In this document: positions 51,777 to 60,735 of the stretch, piece by piece
Layout: each line of letters starts with the position of its first letter
Numbering within the stretch: position 1 is the stretch's first letter
NCBI GenBank assembly: GCA_964459985.1
Contig: CAYWOS010000006.1
Coordinates: forward strand, 1-64,000
Origin: CAYWOS01 sp964459985
GTDB taxonomy: Bacteria; Bacillota; Clostridia; Christensenellales; Aristaeellaceae
Reading direction: 5' to 3'
DNA length: 64,000 bases
Notes under the pieces: generated by a model
The model's input: only the letters and a program-made list of their open reading frames with translations
What the model was told of the DNA's origin: nothing
The model's database searches: none
Program-made: the position numbers and the translations under genes

Positions 51777-52508
51777 TCAAGTCGAAATCTCGCCGCGCCC
51801 GACCGCTTCATCGGAAGGCGCGCCCTCGTCCAGAATGAGTTTCGGGCAAAACCCGATGCCGTCGCAGGATACGCAGTCATAGCGGACGCCGTTTTTCTCG
51901 CCGTTGAACGCGCCGCGTAGCGACGCGCCGTGCAGGTGCCCGTAAACGACGTTCCTCACGCCGAAGCGCTCCATCAGCGCCGACGCCGCCGTTTCCCCGG
52001 CGTGCTCGTTCAGCGGCGGGTAGTGCGTCATCACCAGCAGCCTGCCGCCGAGCCTTTCGCCCTGCTTGAGCGACAGTTCCAGCCGGATCAGCTCGCGCGC
52101 GTAGATACGCTCGTTTTCCGCGTCTGTCCCGTCGGGCAGCGTCCAGCCGCGCGAGCCGCACACGGCCAGCCCGCCGATTTTGATCGCGTCGTTCTGCAGC
52201 GCGTACATACCCTCGGGCAGCGCTTCGCGCAGCCTCGAAATGCCGCACCACCAGTAGTCATGATTGCCGCGAAGAATGATCTTGCGCCCGGGCAATTCGC
52301 CGATGGCGCGCAGATCGGGCAGCGCGCGTTCGATCTGCATCGCCCAGCTGATATCGCCCGGGATCAGCACGAGATCGTCCCGATCGATCAGACGCCGCCA
52401 CGCGTCGCGCACCCGGTCGAAATGCCCTTCCCAGTGCGAGCCGAACACAGCCATCGGCTTGTCGTCCCCGCCGGGCAGGTGCAGATCCCCGATTGCGAAT
52501 ACTCTCAT
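51777..52508 (-). CDS. Calcineurin-like metallophosphoesterase
   Basis: 243 residues. All five metallophosphatase motifs are visible: GDLHL near 7-11, GDISWAM near 50-56, GNHDYWW near 83-89, THYPP near 167-171 and GHLHG near 195-199. Substrate unknown; the family includes nucleases and nucleotide phosphatases. It is 3 bases downstream of the acidic zinc-ribbon gene, so the two are co-transcribed. Confidence 0.9.
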   Translation of the reverse strand: MRVFAIGDLHLPGGDDKPMAVFGSHWEGHFDRVRDAWRRLIDRDDLVLIPGDISWAMQIERALPDLRAIGELPGRKIILRGNHDYWWCGISRLREALPEGMYALQNDAIKIGGLAVCGSRGWTLPDGTDAENERIYARELIRLELSLKQGERLGGRLLVMTHYPPLNEHAGETAASALMERFGVRNVVYGHLHGASLRGAFNGEKNGVRYDCVSCDGIGFCPKLILDEGAPSDEAVGRGEIST

Positions 52509-52511
52509 GCG

Positions 52512-52925
52512 TCAGTCGGAATCGGTCTCGTCCGCGTCGTCGTCGTCGTTTTCGGCTTCTTCCTCGCCGAGCTCGTCGAGCGAAAGATCGCTGTCGATCT
52601 CGTCGTATTCCCTCTCGGGAATGTCCTCCTGAATGTCGGGAATGATTTCATCCATCGTGCTGACGGGATCGATATCCAGATTGGGTTCGTCCGGCGAGGC
52701 CGCCACTTCCTCGTCCGCGTCCTCGTCGTCGTTTTTGCTCATTTCCTTGAGGCAGAACAGGCAGACATCCTTGCCCGGCAGCGCGGGCGCTTCGTTGCAC
52801 ACCGTGCAGATTTCGATGTCCTCCTGATGCTTTTCGCCCTTCATCTCGCGCTTGCAGATCTTGCAGAAGCCCTCGTCTTCATTGATATAGTTCAGTTCGC
52901 AGCGGGGACATTTCACCATCGCCAT
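52512..52925 (-). CDS. Acidic double zinc-ribbon protein, function unknown
   Basis: 137 residues from the ATG at 52925 (GGAGG 7 bases upstream); a TTG two codons earlier is less likely. Two CxxC pairs near 6-9 and 21-24 (CPRC, CKIC) form one ribbon, and CTVC plus CLFC (near 40-43 and 56-59) a second. The remaining 70 residues are very acidic (D/E/S), mostly disordered. It resembles a nucleic-acid or complex-assembly factor; no family name recognised. Shared operon with the metallophosphatase. Confidence 0.65.
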   Translation of the reverse strand: MAMVKCPRCELNYINEDEGFCKICKREMKGEKHQEDIEICTVCNEAPALPGKDVCLFCLKEMSKNDDEDADEEVAASPDEPNLDIDPVSTMDEIIPDIQEDIPEREYDEIDSDLSLDELGEEEAENDDDDADETDSD

Positions 52926-52981
52926 AGACAAACCTCCATTTTCCTGCCGGTATTTCCCATGGCAGATTGCTGCCAGAAGCC

Positions 52982-53010
52982 TTGATTCCGGGGGTGTTTT
53001 GTATTACGAT
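52982..53010 (+). promoter_or_regulatory. Sigma-A promoter of the CAP protein gene
   Basis: -35 TTGATT, 17-base spacer, -10 TACGAT. Downstream, ATCGTAACA occurs twice within 20 bases, a possible operator. Confidence 0.6.
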
Positions 53011-53053
53011 TCCGTTGCGATCGTAACACTATCGTAACAAAGGAGGACATTTC

Positions 53054-53776
53054 ATGAAAAAGGTACGAATGATTCTGTCATGGACGGTTTGTTTCTGTCT
53101 GATCGCCGCTCCCGCGCTGGCCAGCGGAGCGCCTGCCTCGCAGTTCGGGTTCTCGGGATGGCCGTACCGCGCGAACACGGGATGCGCCGGAAGCTGCGAC
53201 AATCTCTGCCCGTCCTGCCAGACGAACGCCGACTGCGGGGAATGCGAAAACTGCAATCCCGCGCCCGAGGCGACCAACCCGCCCGCCGCGCAGCCCACGC
53301 TTCCGCCTGCGGCGAATCCCACGGCCGCGCCGACGACCAAGCCCGCGCCGACGACCAAGCCCGCGCCGAGCACGGAGCATTATACAACGGATGATATCTC
53401 ATTGCAAGAGGAAAAAGTGTGGAACCTGATCAACAGCGACCGCGCGGCGAACGGGCTTGCCGCGCTGCCCATCGACGCCGAGCTGTCGCGCTACGCGCGC
53501 CTCAAGTCCTGCGATATGAAGGCGAACAATTACTTCTCTCATACTTCTCCTACATATGGAAATGCTTCCGCTATGCTCCAGTCCTTCGGCTACGCCTTCA
53601 ACGGCGTCGGTGAGAACATCGCGCACCACGCCAATGTGACCAAGGCGGAGGCCGCCTTCATGAGCAGCGAAGGCCACCGTCACAACATTCTGGGCAGCCA
53701 ATGGACCAAGGTGGGCGTCGGCGTGTGCGTCGACGACAACGGCTTCGTGTACGTGACGCAGCTCTTCGCGCGGTAA
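53054..53776 (+). CDS. Secreted CAP/SCP-domain protein with Cys-rich N-terminal segment
   Basis: 240 residues. A signal peptide (1-22, ALASG) is followed by a Cys-rich segment (CAGSCDNLCPSCQTNADCGECENC near 42-65), a P/T/A-rich linker with TKPAPTTKPAP, and a CAP domain (115-240) with HTSPTYGNASAMLQSFG, GENIAHHA near 185-192 and HRHNILGSQWTKVGVGV near 210-226. CAP proteins of the YkwD type are secreted by Bacilli and Clostridia, sometimes on spores. The N-terminal Cys segment is uncommon. AAAGGAGG precedes the ATG. Confidence 0.85.
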   Translation: MKKVRMILSWTVCFCLIAAPALASGAPASQFGFSGWPYRANTGCAGSCDNLCPSCQTNADCGECENCNPAPEATNPPAAQPTLPPAANPTAAPTTKPAPTTKPAPSTEHYTTDDISLQEEKVWNLINSDRAANGLAALPIDAELSRYARLKSCDMKANNYFSHTSPTYGNASAMLQSFGYAFNGVGENIAHHANVTKAEAAFMSSEGHRHNILGSQWTKVGVGVCVDDNGFVYVTQLFAR

Positions 53777-53825
53777 CACCCGCATTCTATGAAATCGCTG
53801 TCTCACGCGTGAAAACCAAAGGGAA

Positions 53826-54114
53826 GCCGCCGCGCAGCCGGAAGCGCGGCGGTTTGCGTGTCGACAAAGTCGACACGCCCCGAAAAAATGAACAAGTCAT
53901 TTTTTCGGTCTGCACGTTTTTCCTGCGCGGCTTTGCCGCGCGGTCGGAAAACGCGTAAGGAACCGATTTTCTGCGGAAAATCGTTCCGAAACCACCGCGC
54001 ATGTCGCTGGTTTCGGATGAGAAACGAAGGAGCTCCGCCCCTTCGTTGCATCCCCGGGAAGAACGACCGGGTTTGTCGATGGTCTGGTCGCCGCGCAGCC
54101 GGAAGCGCGGCGGT
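53826..54114 (+). repeat. Multi-hairpin intergenic repeat element, copy 2
   Basis: Order on the plus strand after the CAP stop: hairpin C (53826-53853), hairpin B (53856-53878), hairpin A (53881-53907), core (53911-54071), then a second copy of hairpin C (54089-54114) that repeats 26 bases of the first exactly. The core differs from copy 1 (inverted, 23364-23525) by three substitutions and a one-base deletion. The interval 53777-54219 has no credible gene. Confidence 0.85.
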
Positions 54115-54219
54115 CTTTTCGTCTTCGCGCCGCCGCGCGGCGGACGCTCGACCGGCGCGATTCGGTTTGACAAAAAACGGGATATACGGTATGCTGTGGC
54201 GGAACGGGAGGGAGATTCC

Positions 54220-55386
54220 ATGAAGATCAGAAGGCTCGGCGCGGACGACGGCGAAGCGCTGATGAAGCTGCACAGCATGTGCTATCTTTACGAAATGACG
54301 CGGGAAGAATACGACCGGCAAGCAAAGGAAAGCCTGTCGGATTCGACGCTCGGCTTCGGCGCGTTCACCGACGGCGGCGAATTGATCGCTTCCGTGCTCG
54401 ACAATCGCTTAACCATGCGTCTGGACGGCGGTCGGTACGCCTTTTCCGGCGTCGGCGGCGTGGCGACGCACCCGGCCTACCGGCGCGGCGGCGCGGTGCG
54501 CGATCTCATCGGCGCGATTCTTCAGCAGGCGCGCGCCGACGGCTGCGTGTTTTCGGGGCTGTACCCCTTCAGCCATCCGTTTTACAGGAAATTCGGGTTT
54601 GAGACGGGGCGCGTCGAAACGGTCTGCACCTTTGGTTTTGATCAGCTCAAGCCTTTTGCCGGTGATATCGACGCGCGTATGCTGCCGCCCGGGGACGACC
54701 GCGCGGCGCTGCTCCCCGTGTACGAGGCGTTCACGTCCGCCTTCAATCTGGCGCTCGGGCGCGACAGCAAATGCATGAACGATCTGCTCAAAAGCGATCC
54801 CTATACGGGCAACCGATACGCCTACGCGATCGAGGACGGCGGCGCGCCGGCGGCTTACGTCTGCTACACGCGCGAGCGCGAGGAGGGCAACAATGTTTTG
54901 CGCGTCGTCGATTTCGCGTACGCGACGGGCGCGGGCTTCCGAAAGCTGCTCGGCTTTCTGTACCGTCTCAGCGCGGAGTTCAAGAAAATCCGCATCGCGC
55001 TGCCCGACGGCGTTCCCCTGCCGTGGATTACAGTCGAGCCGTACGACGTGACCGCCGAGAGCAGCGCCAATTTCATGATTCGCGCGCTTGACTGTCGCCG
55101 CGCGCTGGAGGGCGTCAAAAAGTGCGGCGCGCGCTTTATCGTTGATATCCGCGACGATTTCCTGCCCGAAAACTCGGGCCGGTACCTTGTCGACGGGGAT
55201 CGTGTCAAGCCGACCGACGCGCCCGCCGACGCCGAAATGAGCGTGCAGGCGTTCTCGCAGCTCGTCACGGGCGGCGTGGCCTTCGACGCGGCGCTGCTGC
55301 GCGACGACGTGCGCTGCGAACGCAACATCGAGGCGTTCCGGAATACCTTCGTCAAAAAGCCGACCTACGCGGGCGTCTATTTCTAA
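54220..55386 (+). CDS. GNAT-family N-acetyltransferase (Eis-like)
   Basis: 388 residues from the ATG at 54220 (GGGAGGGAGA upstream); an upstream open frame crosses the repeat and is rejected. N-terminal GNAT fold has the acetyl-CoA loop VGGVATHPAYRRGGAVRDLIGAIL near 84-107 and LYPFSHPFYRKFGFE near 114-128, typical of Eis-type proteins. A second GNAT-like domain and an SCP2-like C-terminal domain follow (MSVQAFSQLVTGG near 343). Eis relatives acetylate aminoglycosides or protein lysines; the substrate here is unknown. Confidence 0.85.
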   Translation: MKIRRLGADDGEALMKLHSMCYLYEMTREEYDRQAKESLSDSTLGFGAFTDGGELIASVLDNRLTMRLDGGRYAFSGVGGVATHPAYRRGGAVRDLIGAILQQARADGCVFSGLYPFSHPFYRKFGFETGRVETVCTFGFDQLKPFAGDIDARMLPPGDDRAALLPVYEAFTSAFNLALGRDSKCMNDLLKSDPYTGNRYAYAIEDGGAPAAYVCYTREREEGNNVLRVVDFAYATGAGFRKLLGFLYRLSAEFKKIRIALPDGVPLPWITVEPYDVTAESSANFMIRALDCRRALEGVKKCGARFIVDIRDDFLPENSGRYLVDGDRVKPTDAPADAEMSVQAFSQLVTGGVAFDAALLRDDVRCERNIEAFRNTFVKKPTYAGVYF

Positions 55387-55394
55387 TGAAACAA

Positions 55395-55436
55395 AACGGC
55401 GGCGAGGCGCATTCGACGCGCCTTCCGCCGCCGCAA
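55395..55436. terminator. Hairpin between convergent GNAT and acyltransferase genes
   Basis: GGCGGC-GA-GGCGC and GCGCC-TT-CCGCC pair imperfectly around ATTCGAC. There is no clear T-tract. Confidence 0.4.
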
Positions 55437-55490
55437 AGCTGCCCCGCGCACGACGTCTTCCCGGCGGCCGCGCGATGAGCGCTTTTTCGT

Positions 55491-56744
55491 TTATGATACG
55501 GTTTCGCCGATCAGCCGGTCGCGTATGTCCTCAAGCAGCCGCCCGACATCGCTCCCCGCGCGCTCCCCGGCGTAGAAACCCGCCGATATCGTCAGTTCGC
55601 CGCCGTACCCGCAGGCGCCCAGCATGAAGGCGGGCGCGCGCATGGCCGGCAGAAGCGGAACGACGCCCCTGACGGCGATCCCGCCCAGCGCGAGCGCGCC
55701 CGGGGCGACCAAGCCGAGATTGGACAGAATCGGCGCGGCGACGCCCGACGCGCGGCTCTTTTCCCCCGCGCCGGTCAGATATACCCGCGCCTTGGCGTAC
55801 GGCATCGTCCGCATATAGGTCATCATCGCCGCGCCGGATATCCCGGGGCGGCCGCTTTTAATGACCGACGTCTGCGCGCGGACCTCCTCGACGACGCGTT
55901 CATAGGACGATTCCGGCAAAACCTCCGCGACGACCGATTCCATGCCCGACAGATTGGCGGCGGCGGGCGCGGACGCATCGTCGAGATAACGGCGCAGATC
56001 AACCGTCAGATGGATTTCCGTCCGCTCGCGGCCCGTCCGCCGCGCCGACAGCGCCATCGCCAGCGCGGCGATCAGGCGGTCGTTCACCGTGCCGCCCGGA
56101 CGCCTGACGGCGGAAAGCGGCAGCGACAGCCATCGGTATTCCGTTTGCCGTCCGTCCGTGCCGATGAACGGCACCGTCGCGGGCGCGCCGGACGCGGGGG
56201 CCTCGCGCCTGATCGCCGCGCGGGGATCCGAAAGCCCGCACCGCGCGAAAACCGGCGCGTCCGAGCGATCGGCGCAGACGCGCGCGTCCGGCCGCCGTCC
56301 CGAAAGGCGCGCGTTATAGCAGTCGATCAGCAGCGACAGGCATCGCTTCGCGCCGCCGCCGTCGACTGCCGCGTGATCCAGCGCGAGACAAAGCGCGGTT
56401 TCTCCCGGCGTCGCGACCAGCGCGGCCTTCATCGCCGCGTCCCGGACCGGATCGCCGCGCATGAACGCGTTCAGCCCGCCGCAAAGATCGTCGGCGTCAA
56501 GCGTTTCAAAGAATGCCGCGCCGCGCGCGGGCGTCCAGACGGGCGACGGCCGCGCGTCGTCAAAACGACAGCCCAGCACGGGCTGCATATCGATCAGATC
56601 ATCAATCGCCAGGCGCAGCGCATCCTCGTCGGGTTTGCCCGAAAGCAGCGCCGCAAGACACGACGCGCCGTTCCCGCTCGTCTCATGCGAAATGTGATTC
56701 GCCCAGTCCTGCCCGGTCGTTTCCAATGTCATGTCGGCGTTCAT
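55491..56744 (-). CDS. Condensation-domain-like acyltransferase (alcohol acetyltransferase/PapA type)
   Basis: 417 residues. The catalytic motif of the chloramphenicol acetyltransferase/condensation superfamily is DHAAVDGGG near 122-130 (HxxxDG with H123 and D127). N-terminal and C-terminal halves fit the two lobes; SNLG near 337 is the second lobe motif. No carrier protein or other NRPS domain adjoins. Members transfer acyl groups between CoA or carrier protein and an alcohol or amine. With the esterase and nucleotidyltransferase genes downstream on the same strand it may modify a cell-surface lipid or glycan; this is inference. Confidence 0.75.
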   Translation of the reverse strand: MNADMTLETTGQDWANHISHETSGNGASCLAALLSGKPDEDALRLAIDDLIDMQPVLGCRFDDARPSPVWTPARGAAFFETLDADDLCGGLNAFMRGDPVRDAAMKAALVATPGETALCLALDHAAVDGGGAKRCLSLLIDCYNARLSGRRPDARVCADRSDAPVFARCGLSDPRAAIRREAPASGAPATVPFIGTDGRQTEYRWLSLPLSAVRRPGGTVNDRLIAALAMALSARRTGRERTEIHLTVDLRRYLDDASAPAAANLSGMESVVAEVLPESSYERVVEEVRAQTSVIKSGRPGISGAAMMTYMRTMPYAKARVYLTGAGEKSRASGVAAPILSNLGLVAPGALALGGIAVRGVVPLLPAMRAPAFMLGACGYGGELTISAGFYAGERAGSDVGRLLEDIRDRLIGETVS

Positions 56745-56801
56745 ACCTCGCGCATCCTTTCAAAAGTAAAGACGCGCGGAGCTTCCCCGCGCGCCCGTCC
56801 G

Positions 56802-57875
56802 TCATTCCCGAAAGAGCATCGGCAGAAAATCGTGAATGCAGCGCCGCCAGACCGTCCAGTCATGCCCGCCGCCGTAGGTCTGGCGGATGATGGGCAGCTC
56901 CCTGCCGGCCAGATAATCGTCGTCCTCGGCAAACCGATGCCAGAAGGTGTCTTCGGTGCCCATCGCGCGGAAAAACACGCGGTACGCGCGGCGGAACGTT
57001 TCGGCGTCGTCCAGCGCCTTGAGGTGCGGCTCGTCCGCGTCGCCCCACGGCGCGCGCAGAAAGCCGCTGAACAGCCCCGCGTAGCCGAACAGTTCGGGGT
57101 GCGTCAGCGTGACGATGCTCGTTTGATAGCTGCCCATGCTCAAGCCCGCCATCGCGCGGCTCCATTTGTCGTTGTTCACGGCGTACTCGCGCTCGATATA
57201 CGGGATCAGATCGGCGATCAGCAAGCGCGTGAACAGCGTCCTTTCGGTCGAAAAATCCTTTTGCGCCATGCCGTTGCCCATGACGATCACCATCTCGGCG
57301 GCGCGCCCGTCATGGATCAGCCCGTCGGCGATGCGGCACAAATGCCCCTGATACACCCAGCCCGTCTCGTTTTCGCCGTACCCGTGCTGCAGGTAGAGCA
57401 CGGGATACCGTCCGCTTTCGGTATACGCGGGCGGCGTGTAGACAAGGCAGCTTTCGGTCTTTCCCGTCACCGATGACAGGTAATACCTGCGCGCGACCGC
57501 GCCGTGCGGGATCTCGCGCAGCGCGTCAAATTCCTCGCCCGGTACGGGAATATCCACGAAGTTCATGGGACGGCAGCAGCCGTACCCGATGGGCAGATAG
57601 GGGCTGATCACGTCGGCGCCGTCGATCTTGAGGAAGAAATACTTGAACCCTCTGCCCAGATCGGCCGTCAGCTCCCACGCGCCGTCCGGCGCTTTCTCAA
57701 ACGCGCTCACGCTGCCGAACTGATCCAGCTCCACGCGCCGCGCGTCCGGCGCGATCAGGCGGATATGGACGCGCCCGTCGTTCAGGATCTGAACGCCCTG
57801 AACGCCGTCGCGATCCTTTTCGCCGATGATCGGATCGAACGCGAGCGCCGTATCGAGCGGCCACTGTCTGTTCAT
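56802..57875 (-). CDS. Alpha/beta-hydrolase esterase with N-terminal CBM48-like domain
   Basis: 357 residues. N-terminal 120 residues form an early-set (CBM48/E-set) domain (QILNDGRVHIRLIAPDARRVEL, DGAWELTADLGRGFKYFFLKIDG), followed by an esterase-D/XynZ-like hydrolase with YLQHGYGENETGWVYQG near 164-180, the nucleophile in AGLSMGSYQT near 243-252, and the C-terminal His in GGHDWTVWRRC near 338-348. Members hydrolyse carbohydrate esters such as ferulate or acetate, or siderophore esters. No signal peptide, so it acts inside the cell. Confidence 0.85.
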   Translation of the reverse strand: MNRQWPLDTALAFDPIIGEKDRDGVQGVQILNDGRVHIRLIAPDARRVELDQFGSVSAFEKAPDGAWELTADLGRGFKYFFLKIDGADVISPYLPIGYGCCRPMNFVDIPVPGEEFDALREIPHGAVARRYYLSSVTGKTESCLVYTPPAYTESGRYPVLYLQHGYGENETGWVYQGHLCRIADGLIHDGRAAEMVIVMGNGMAQKDFSTERTLFTRLLIADLIPYIEREYAVNNDKWSRAMAGLSMGSYQTSIVTLTHPELFGYAGLFSGFLRAPWGDADEPHLKALDDAETFRRAYRVFFRAMGTEDTFWHRFAEDDDYLAGRELPIIRQTYGGGHDWTVWRRCIHDFLPMLFRE

Positions 57876-57888
57876 GCGGATGCCTCCT

Positions 57889-58806
57889 TTACTCGCTCCA
57901 GAGCTGCCCGGGATAAACGCCCTGCGCCTTCATGCGCGCGACGGCGGCCTTGACGATCGGCAGATCGTCGGGATAGGTGACGCCGTACCAGCGGTCGCGC
58001 GAAGGCAGAACGCGGATTCTCGTCTGTTCCTCGCGGATCATCTGTCCGGGCACATACGGCAGGAAATACTCGCATTTGAGCGGGTTCTTGGGCAGGTTTT
58101 CCAGCATGAAGGGCTTGAAGCGCCTTTCGATCTCGCCCATCATGTCAAGCCCGAAGCCCCACATATTCATCGATACCTGCGTGCCGTCGGGCAGGAAGGT
58201 TTCGGTTGTCCAGTCGTCCTCGGTATACGCCGCGCCGCCCGGACGCGCCGCGATGGTCAGGCGCTCGACGATATCGGTCAGGCAGTTTTCGCCGTCTACC
58301 TGACAAATGCCGCGCGAAACGGTGCCGTTCTCGGTCAGCGTATTCTCAATGCGATAGCCGACCATCGCGTGCTCCGTCGCGCCGTCCGACGCCGCGAGAA
58401 AATCGTATATGGATTGGAACGCCGAGCGCCCGTAGAAGTCGTCGGCGTTGACGACGGCGAAGGGGCCGTTGATCAGATGCCTCGCCGACAGCGCGGCGTG
58501 CGCCGTGCCCCACGGCTTTTGCCTTCCTTCCGGGATCACGATGCCCTCGGGGACGTCGCAGAGCTTCTGATAGGCGTATTTTACGTTGATATCGCGCTCG
58601 ATACGGCGCCCGATCGCCGCGTGGAACGCCTCGCGCATTTCCTCCTTGACGACGAAGATCACCGTGTCAAAGCCGGCGCGCCGCGCGTCGTAAATCGTGT
58701 AGTCGATGATCAAATGCCCGGCGTCGTCCACAGGCGTCACCTGCTTTTGTCCCTTGAAGCGGCTGCCCAGCCCCGCCGCCATGATGAGCAATACGGGTTT
58801 GTCCAA
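57889..58806 (-). CDS. Sugar-phosphate nucleotidyltransferase family protein
   Basis: 305 residues if translation starts at the TTG at 58806 (GGGAG 9 bases upstream); another in-frame TTG is 21 codons earlier without a good ribosome site. The N-terminal signature is LLIMAAGLGSRFKGQKQ (GxGxR and K) with IIDYTIYDARRAGF; PWGTAHAALSARHL and VNADDFYGRSAF follow. It should couple a sugar 1-phosphate to an NTP; the sugar is not deducible. Close to the esterase (13 bases). Confidence 0.8.
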   Translation of the reverse strand: MDKPVLLIMAAGLGSRFKGQKQVTPVDDAGHLIIDYTIYDARRAGFDTVIFVVKEEMREAFHAAIGRRIERDINVKYAYQKLCDVPEGIVIPEGRQKPWGTAHAALSARHLINGPFAVVNADDFYGRSAFQSIYDFLAASDGATEHAMVGYRIENTLTENGTVSRGICQVDGENCLTDIVERLTIAARPGGAAYTEDDWTTETFLPDGTQVSMNMWGFGLDMMGEIERRFKPFMLENLPKNPLKCEYFLPYVPGQMIREEQTRIRVLPSRDRWYGVTYPDDLPIVKAAVARMKAQGVYPGQLWSE

Positions 58807-58946
58807 TTCGATCGTCTCCCTTCGCTGTATGCTGCGTCCGATTATACGCCGGACGGAAAGGCTTGACAAGCCCCGGCGCTATACACTTGATGCGCCGAAC
58901 GTATACGATTTTGCGCGCGGCGTCCGGGACGGCGAAGGAAGCGGCT

Positions 58947-60014
58947 TTACGCCATTCCTGCGTCCGCCTTCTCAAACAGCGAAAGCAGCTTGTCCATCCC
59001 GCGCAGCGCCGGATCGTTCCATGTGAACCACGGAAAAAGCGGGCACTTGAGCGCCGTTTCGCCGCCCGAAACCAGTTCCGCGCACAGGCGCGGACGCCTG
59101 CCCGTTTTGTCGGTCTGCGTGCAGTAGCCGCAGCCGTCGCAGGTCTTAAGGCGGCCGAACACGAACGCGCGCGTTTCCTCGTCCCATGTTCCGTACTCCT
59201 TTAAAAGCAGCCGGAACGCCGGCACGCGGAACTCAAAGATCAGCTGCCGATCCTTGCGCCAATTGAGGCTGACGCGCATCGACGCCGTTTCGCCGCCCGC
59301 GTACTCCTTGAGCCATTTGACGTACGCGAAGCGCGTTTTATTCGCAAGGTCGTCGTTTGAGCAGACGAACCCGCGCGCGCGGAAGAAGTCCTCCAGCCGC
59401 TCGAGCGCCGCGCGATCGGGAATCAGCGCGGCGAACTGCTCGGCGGCGGTATAGACCCTGCCGAGATACTTCTGGTAGATAAAGGCGACGACGCGCGTGA
59501 TCTTCTGCGCGCCCCGATCGTCGGCGGCAGCGTACGCGCGCCACGCCGTAAACATCCGCGGGTATTTATCGGATGATATGATCGTTTCCGCCTTGGTCTG
59601 CGCGACCGTCAGCCCGAGCGCCTCCAGCCGTTCCCGAAGCGCCTTGGAGACGGCTTTATCGGCCTTTTCGACGACCCATTTCCCGTCGGTCGCCTCGCCG
59701 TGCGCGCCCAGCTCGATCATCGGCTCGACGGCGGCGACGAACTTGCCCTCGATTTTCTCCATGGCCTTGATCAGCTCGGGTCGGCTGTTATTGAGCTGCC
59801 CGCCCAAATAGCAGTCGTCCTGTTCCTCGCCGACGCCGATCATGGCGTGGTTTTCGTAATACGCCGTCAGCATATCGCGCAGAAACGCGTGCATCTGCCT
59901 CTGTGATTCGGCGGGAATGCCTTCGACCGGCTTGAACGCGGGATAGGCGGCGATATAGGCGTACAGGATTCTTTTCCCGAGCGAGGGAAAGGTTTTCCCG
60001 AGCATATTCTCCAT
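58947..60014 (-). CDS. Uncharacterised protein with C-terminal Cys-rich motif
   Basis: 355 residues, no signal peptide or membrane helix. Mostly helical. Near the C-terminus is CDGCGYCTQTDKTGRRPRLC (positions about 295-314), which could bind zinc or an iron-sulfur cluster, followed by a Cys at LKCPLF. I do not recognise the family. It lies 19 bases after mgtC on the same strand and about 140 bases before the nucleotidyltransferase start. Confidence 0.6.
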   Translation of the reverse strand: MENMLGKTFPSLGKRILYAYIAAYPAFKPVEGIPAESQRQMHAFLRDMLTAYYENHAMIGVGEEQDDCYLGGQLNNSRPELIKAMEKIEGKFVAAVEPMIELGAHGEATDGKWVVEKADKAVSKALRERLEALGLTVAQTKAETIISSDKYPRMFTAWRAYAAADDRGAQKITRVVAFIYQKYLGRVYTAAEQFAALIPDRAALERLEDFFRARGFVCSNDDLANKTRFAYVKWLKEYAGGETASMRVSLNWRKDRQLIFEFRVPAFRLLLKEYGTWDEETRAFVFGRLKTCDGCGYCTQTDKTGRRPRLCAELVSGGETALKCPLFPWFTWNDPALRGMDKLLSLFEKADAGMA

Positions 60015-60033
60015 TGCGCGCCTCCGTGAACGC

Positions 60034-60735
60034 TTACGTGTTGCAGGTGCGGACGATCTGGACGTGCGGATACGCCGACAGATAGCTCACGATGTCGATG
60101 TAGCTCATGCGCGCGGGCAGATGCAGCGTATAGAGGTTGGTGTACAGGTCCTGCTCGGCGTCCTTGGCCTCGCTGACCGATTCGATGTGAAAGTCGAGGT
60201 CGAGCACCTTGATGCCGCTTTTCTGGAAGAAATCGTTGATATACGCCAGCGTTTCGGTGCGGTGCGTGAAGCGGATCTCCACGCGCTTGACGGCGTTGAC
60301 GCGGATGATGCGCTGCAAAAACGTCAGCACGATCAATACGATCACGCACACGATGATCGCGATCCAGTAAAAGCCGTAGCCGATCATCAGCCCGAGGCAT
60401 CCGACGTTCCACAGACTGGCGGCGGTGGTCAGACCGGCGATTTTCTTCTGCGATACGAAGATCGTGCCCGCGCCGAGGAAGCCGATGCCGCTGATGACCT
60501 GGGCGCACAGACGCCCGATATTGAGCGTGATGCCGTCCTCGCCGCCCGCCGAGAGCAATTCGTTGTGAATCATGCATTCGACCAGCGCGATCACGCACGC
60601 GCCGAGGCATACCAGTACGTGCGTCCGCATTCCGGCGGGGCGGTTTTTATACTCGCGCTCGACGCCGATCGCGCCGCCCACCAGCACGGCGATCAGCACC
60701 CGAATAATGGACTCGGTCCAGTTCACGTCAAACAT
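60034..60735 (-). CDS. MgtC/SapB family membrane protein
   Basis: 233 residues from the ATG at 60735 (AGGTGA upstream); an 11-codon extension is possible but weaker. Four or five membrane helices occupy residues 6-130, with the signature VLVGGAIGVEREYKNRPAGMRTHVLVCLGA near 15-44 and GIGFLGAGTIFVS near 80-92; LTTAASLWNVGCLGLMIGYGF follows. A C-terminal ACT-like cytosolic domain is present (TETLAYINDFFQKSGIKVLDLDF). Roles include growth in low magnesium and modulation of P-type ATPase or ATP synthase; specific function here is unknown. Confidence 0.9.
   Translation of the reverse strand: MFDVNWTESIIRVLIAVLVGGAIGVEREYKNRPAGMRTHVLVCLGACVIALVECMIHNELLSAGGEDGITLNIGRLCAQVISGIGFLGAGTIFVSQKKIAGLTTAASLWNVGCLGLMIGYGFYWIAIIVCVIVLIVLTFLQRIIRVNAVKRVEIRFTHRTETLAYINDFFQKSGIKVLDLDFHIESVSEAKDAEQDLYTNLYTLHLPARMSYIDIVSYLSAYPHVQIVRTCNT

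Noticed and set aside
53911..54071. Coding sequence extending the GNAT gene upstream
   Set aside because: The upstream open frame is made of the repeat element; the ATG at 54220 has its own ribosome site.
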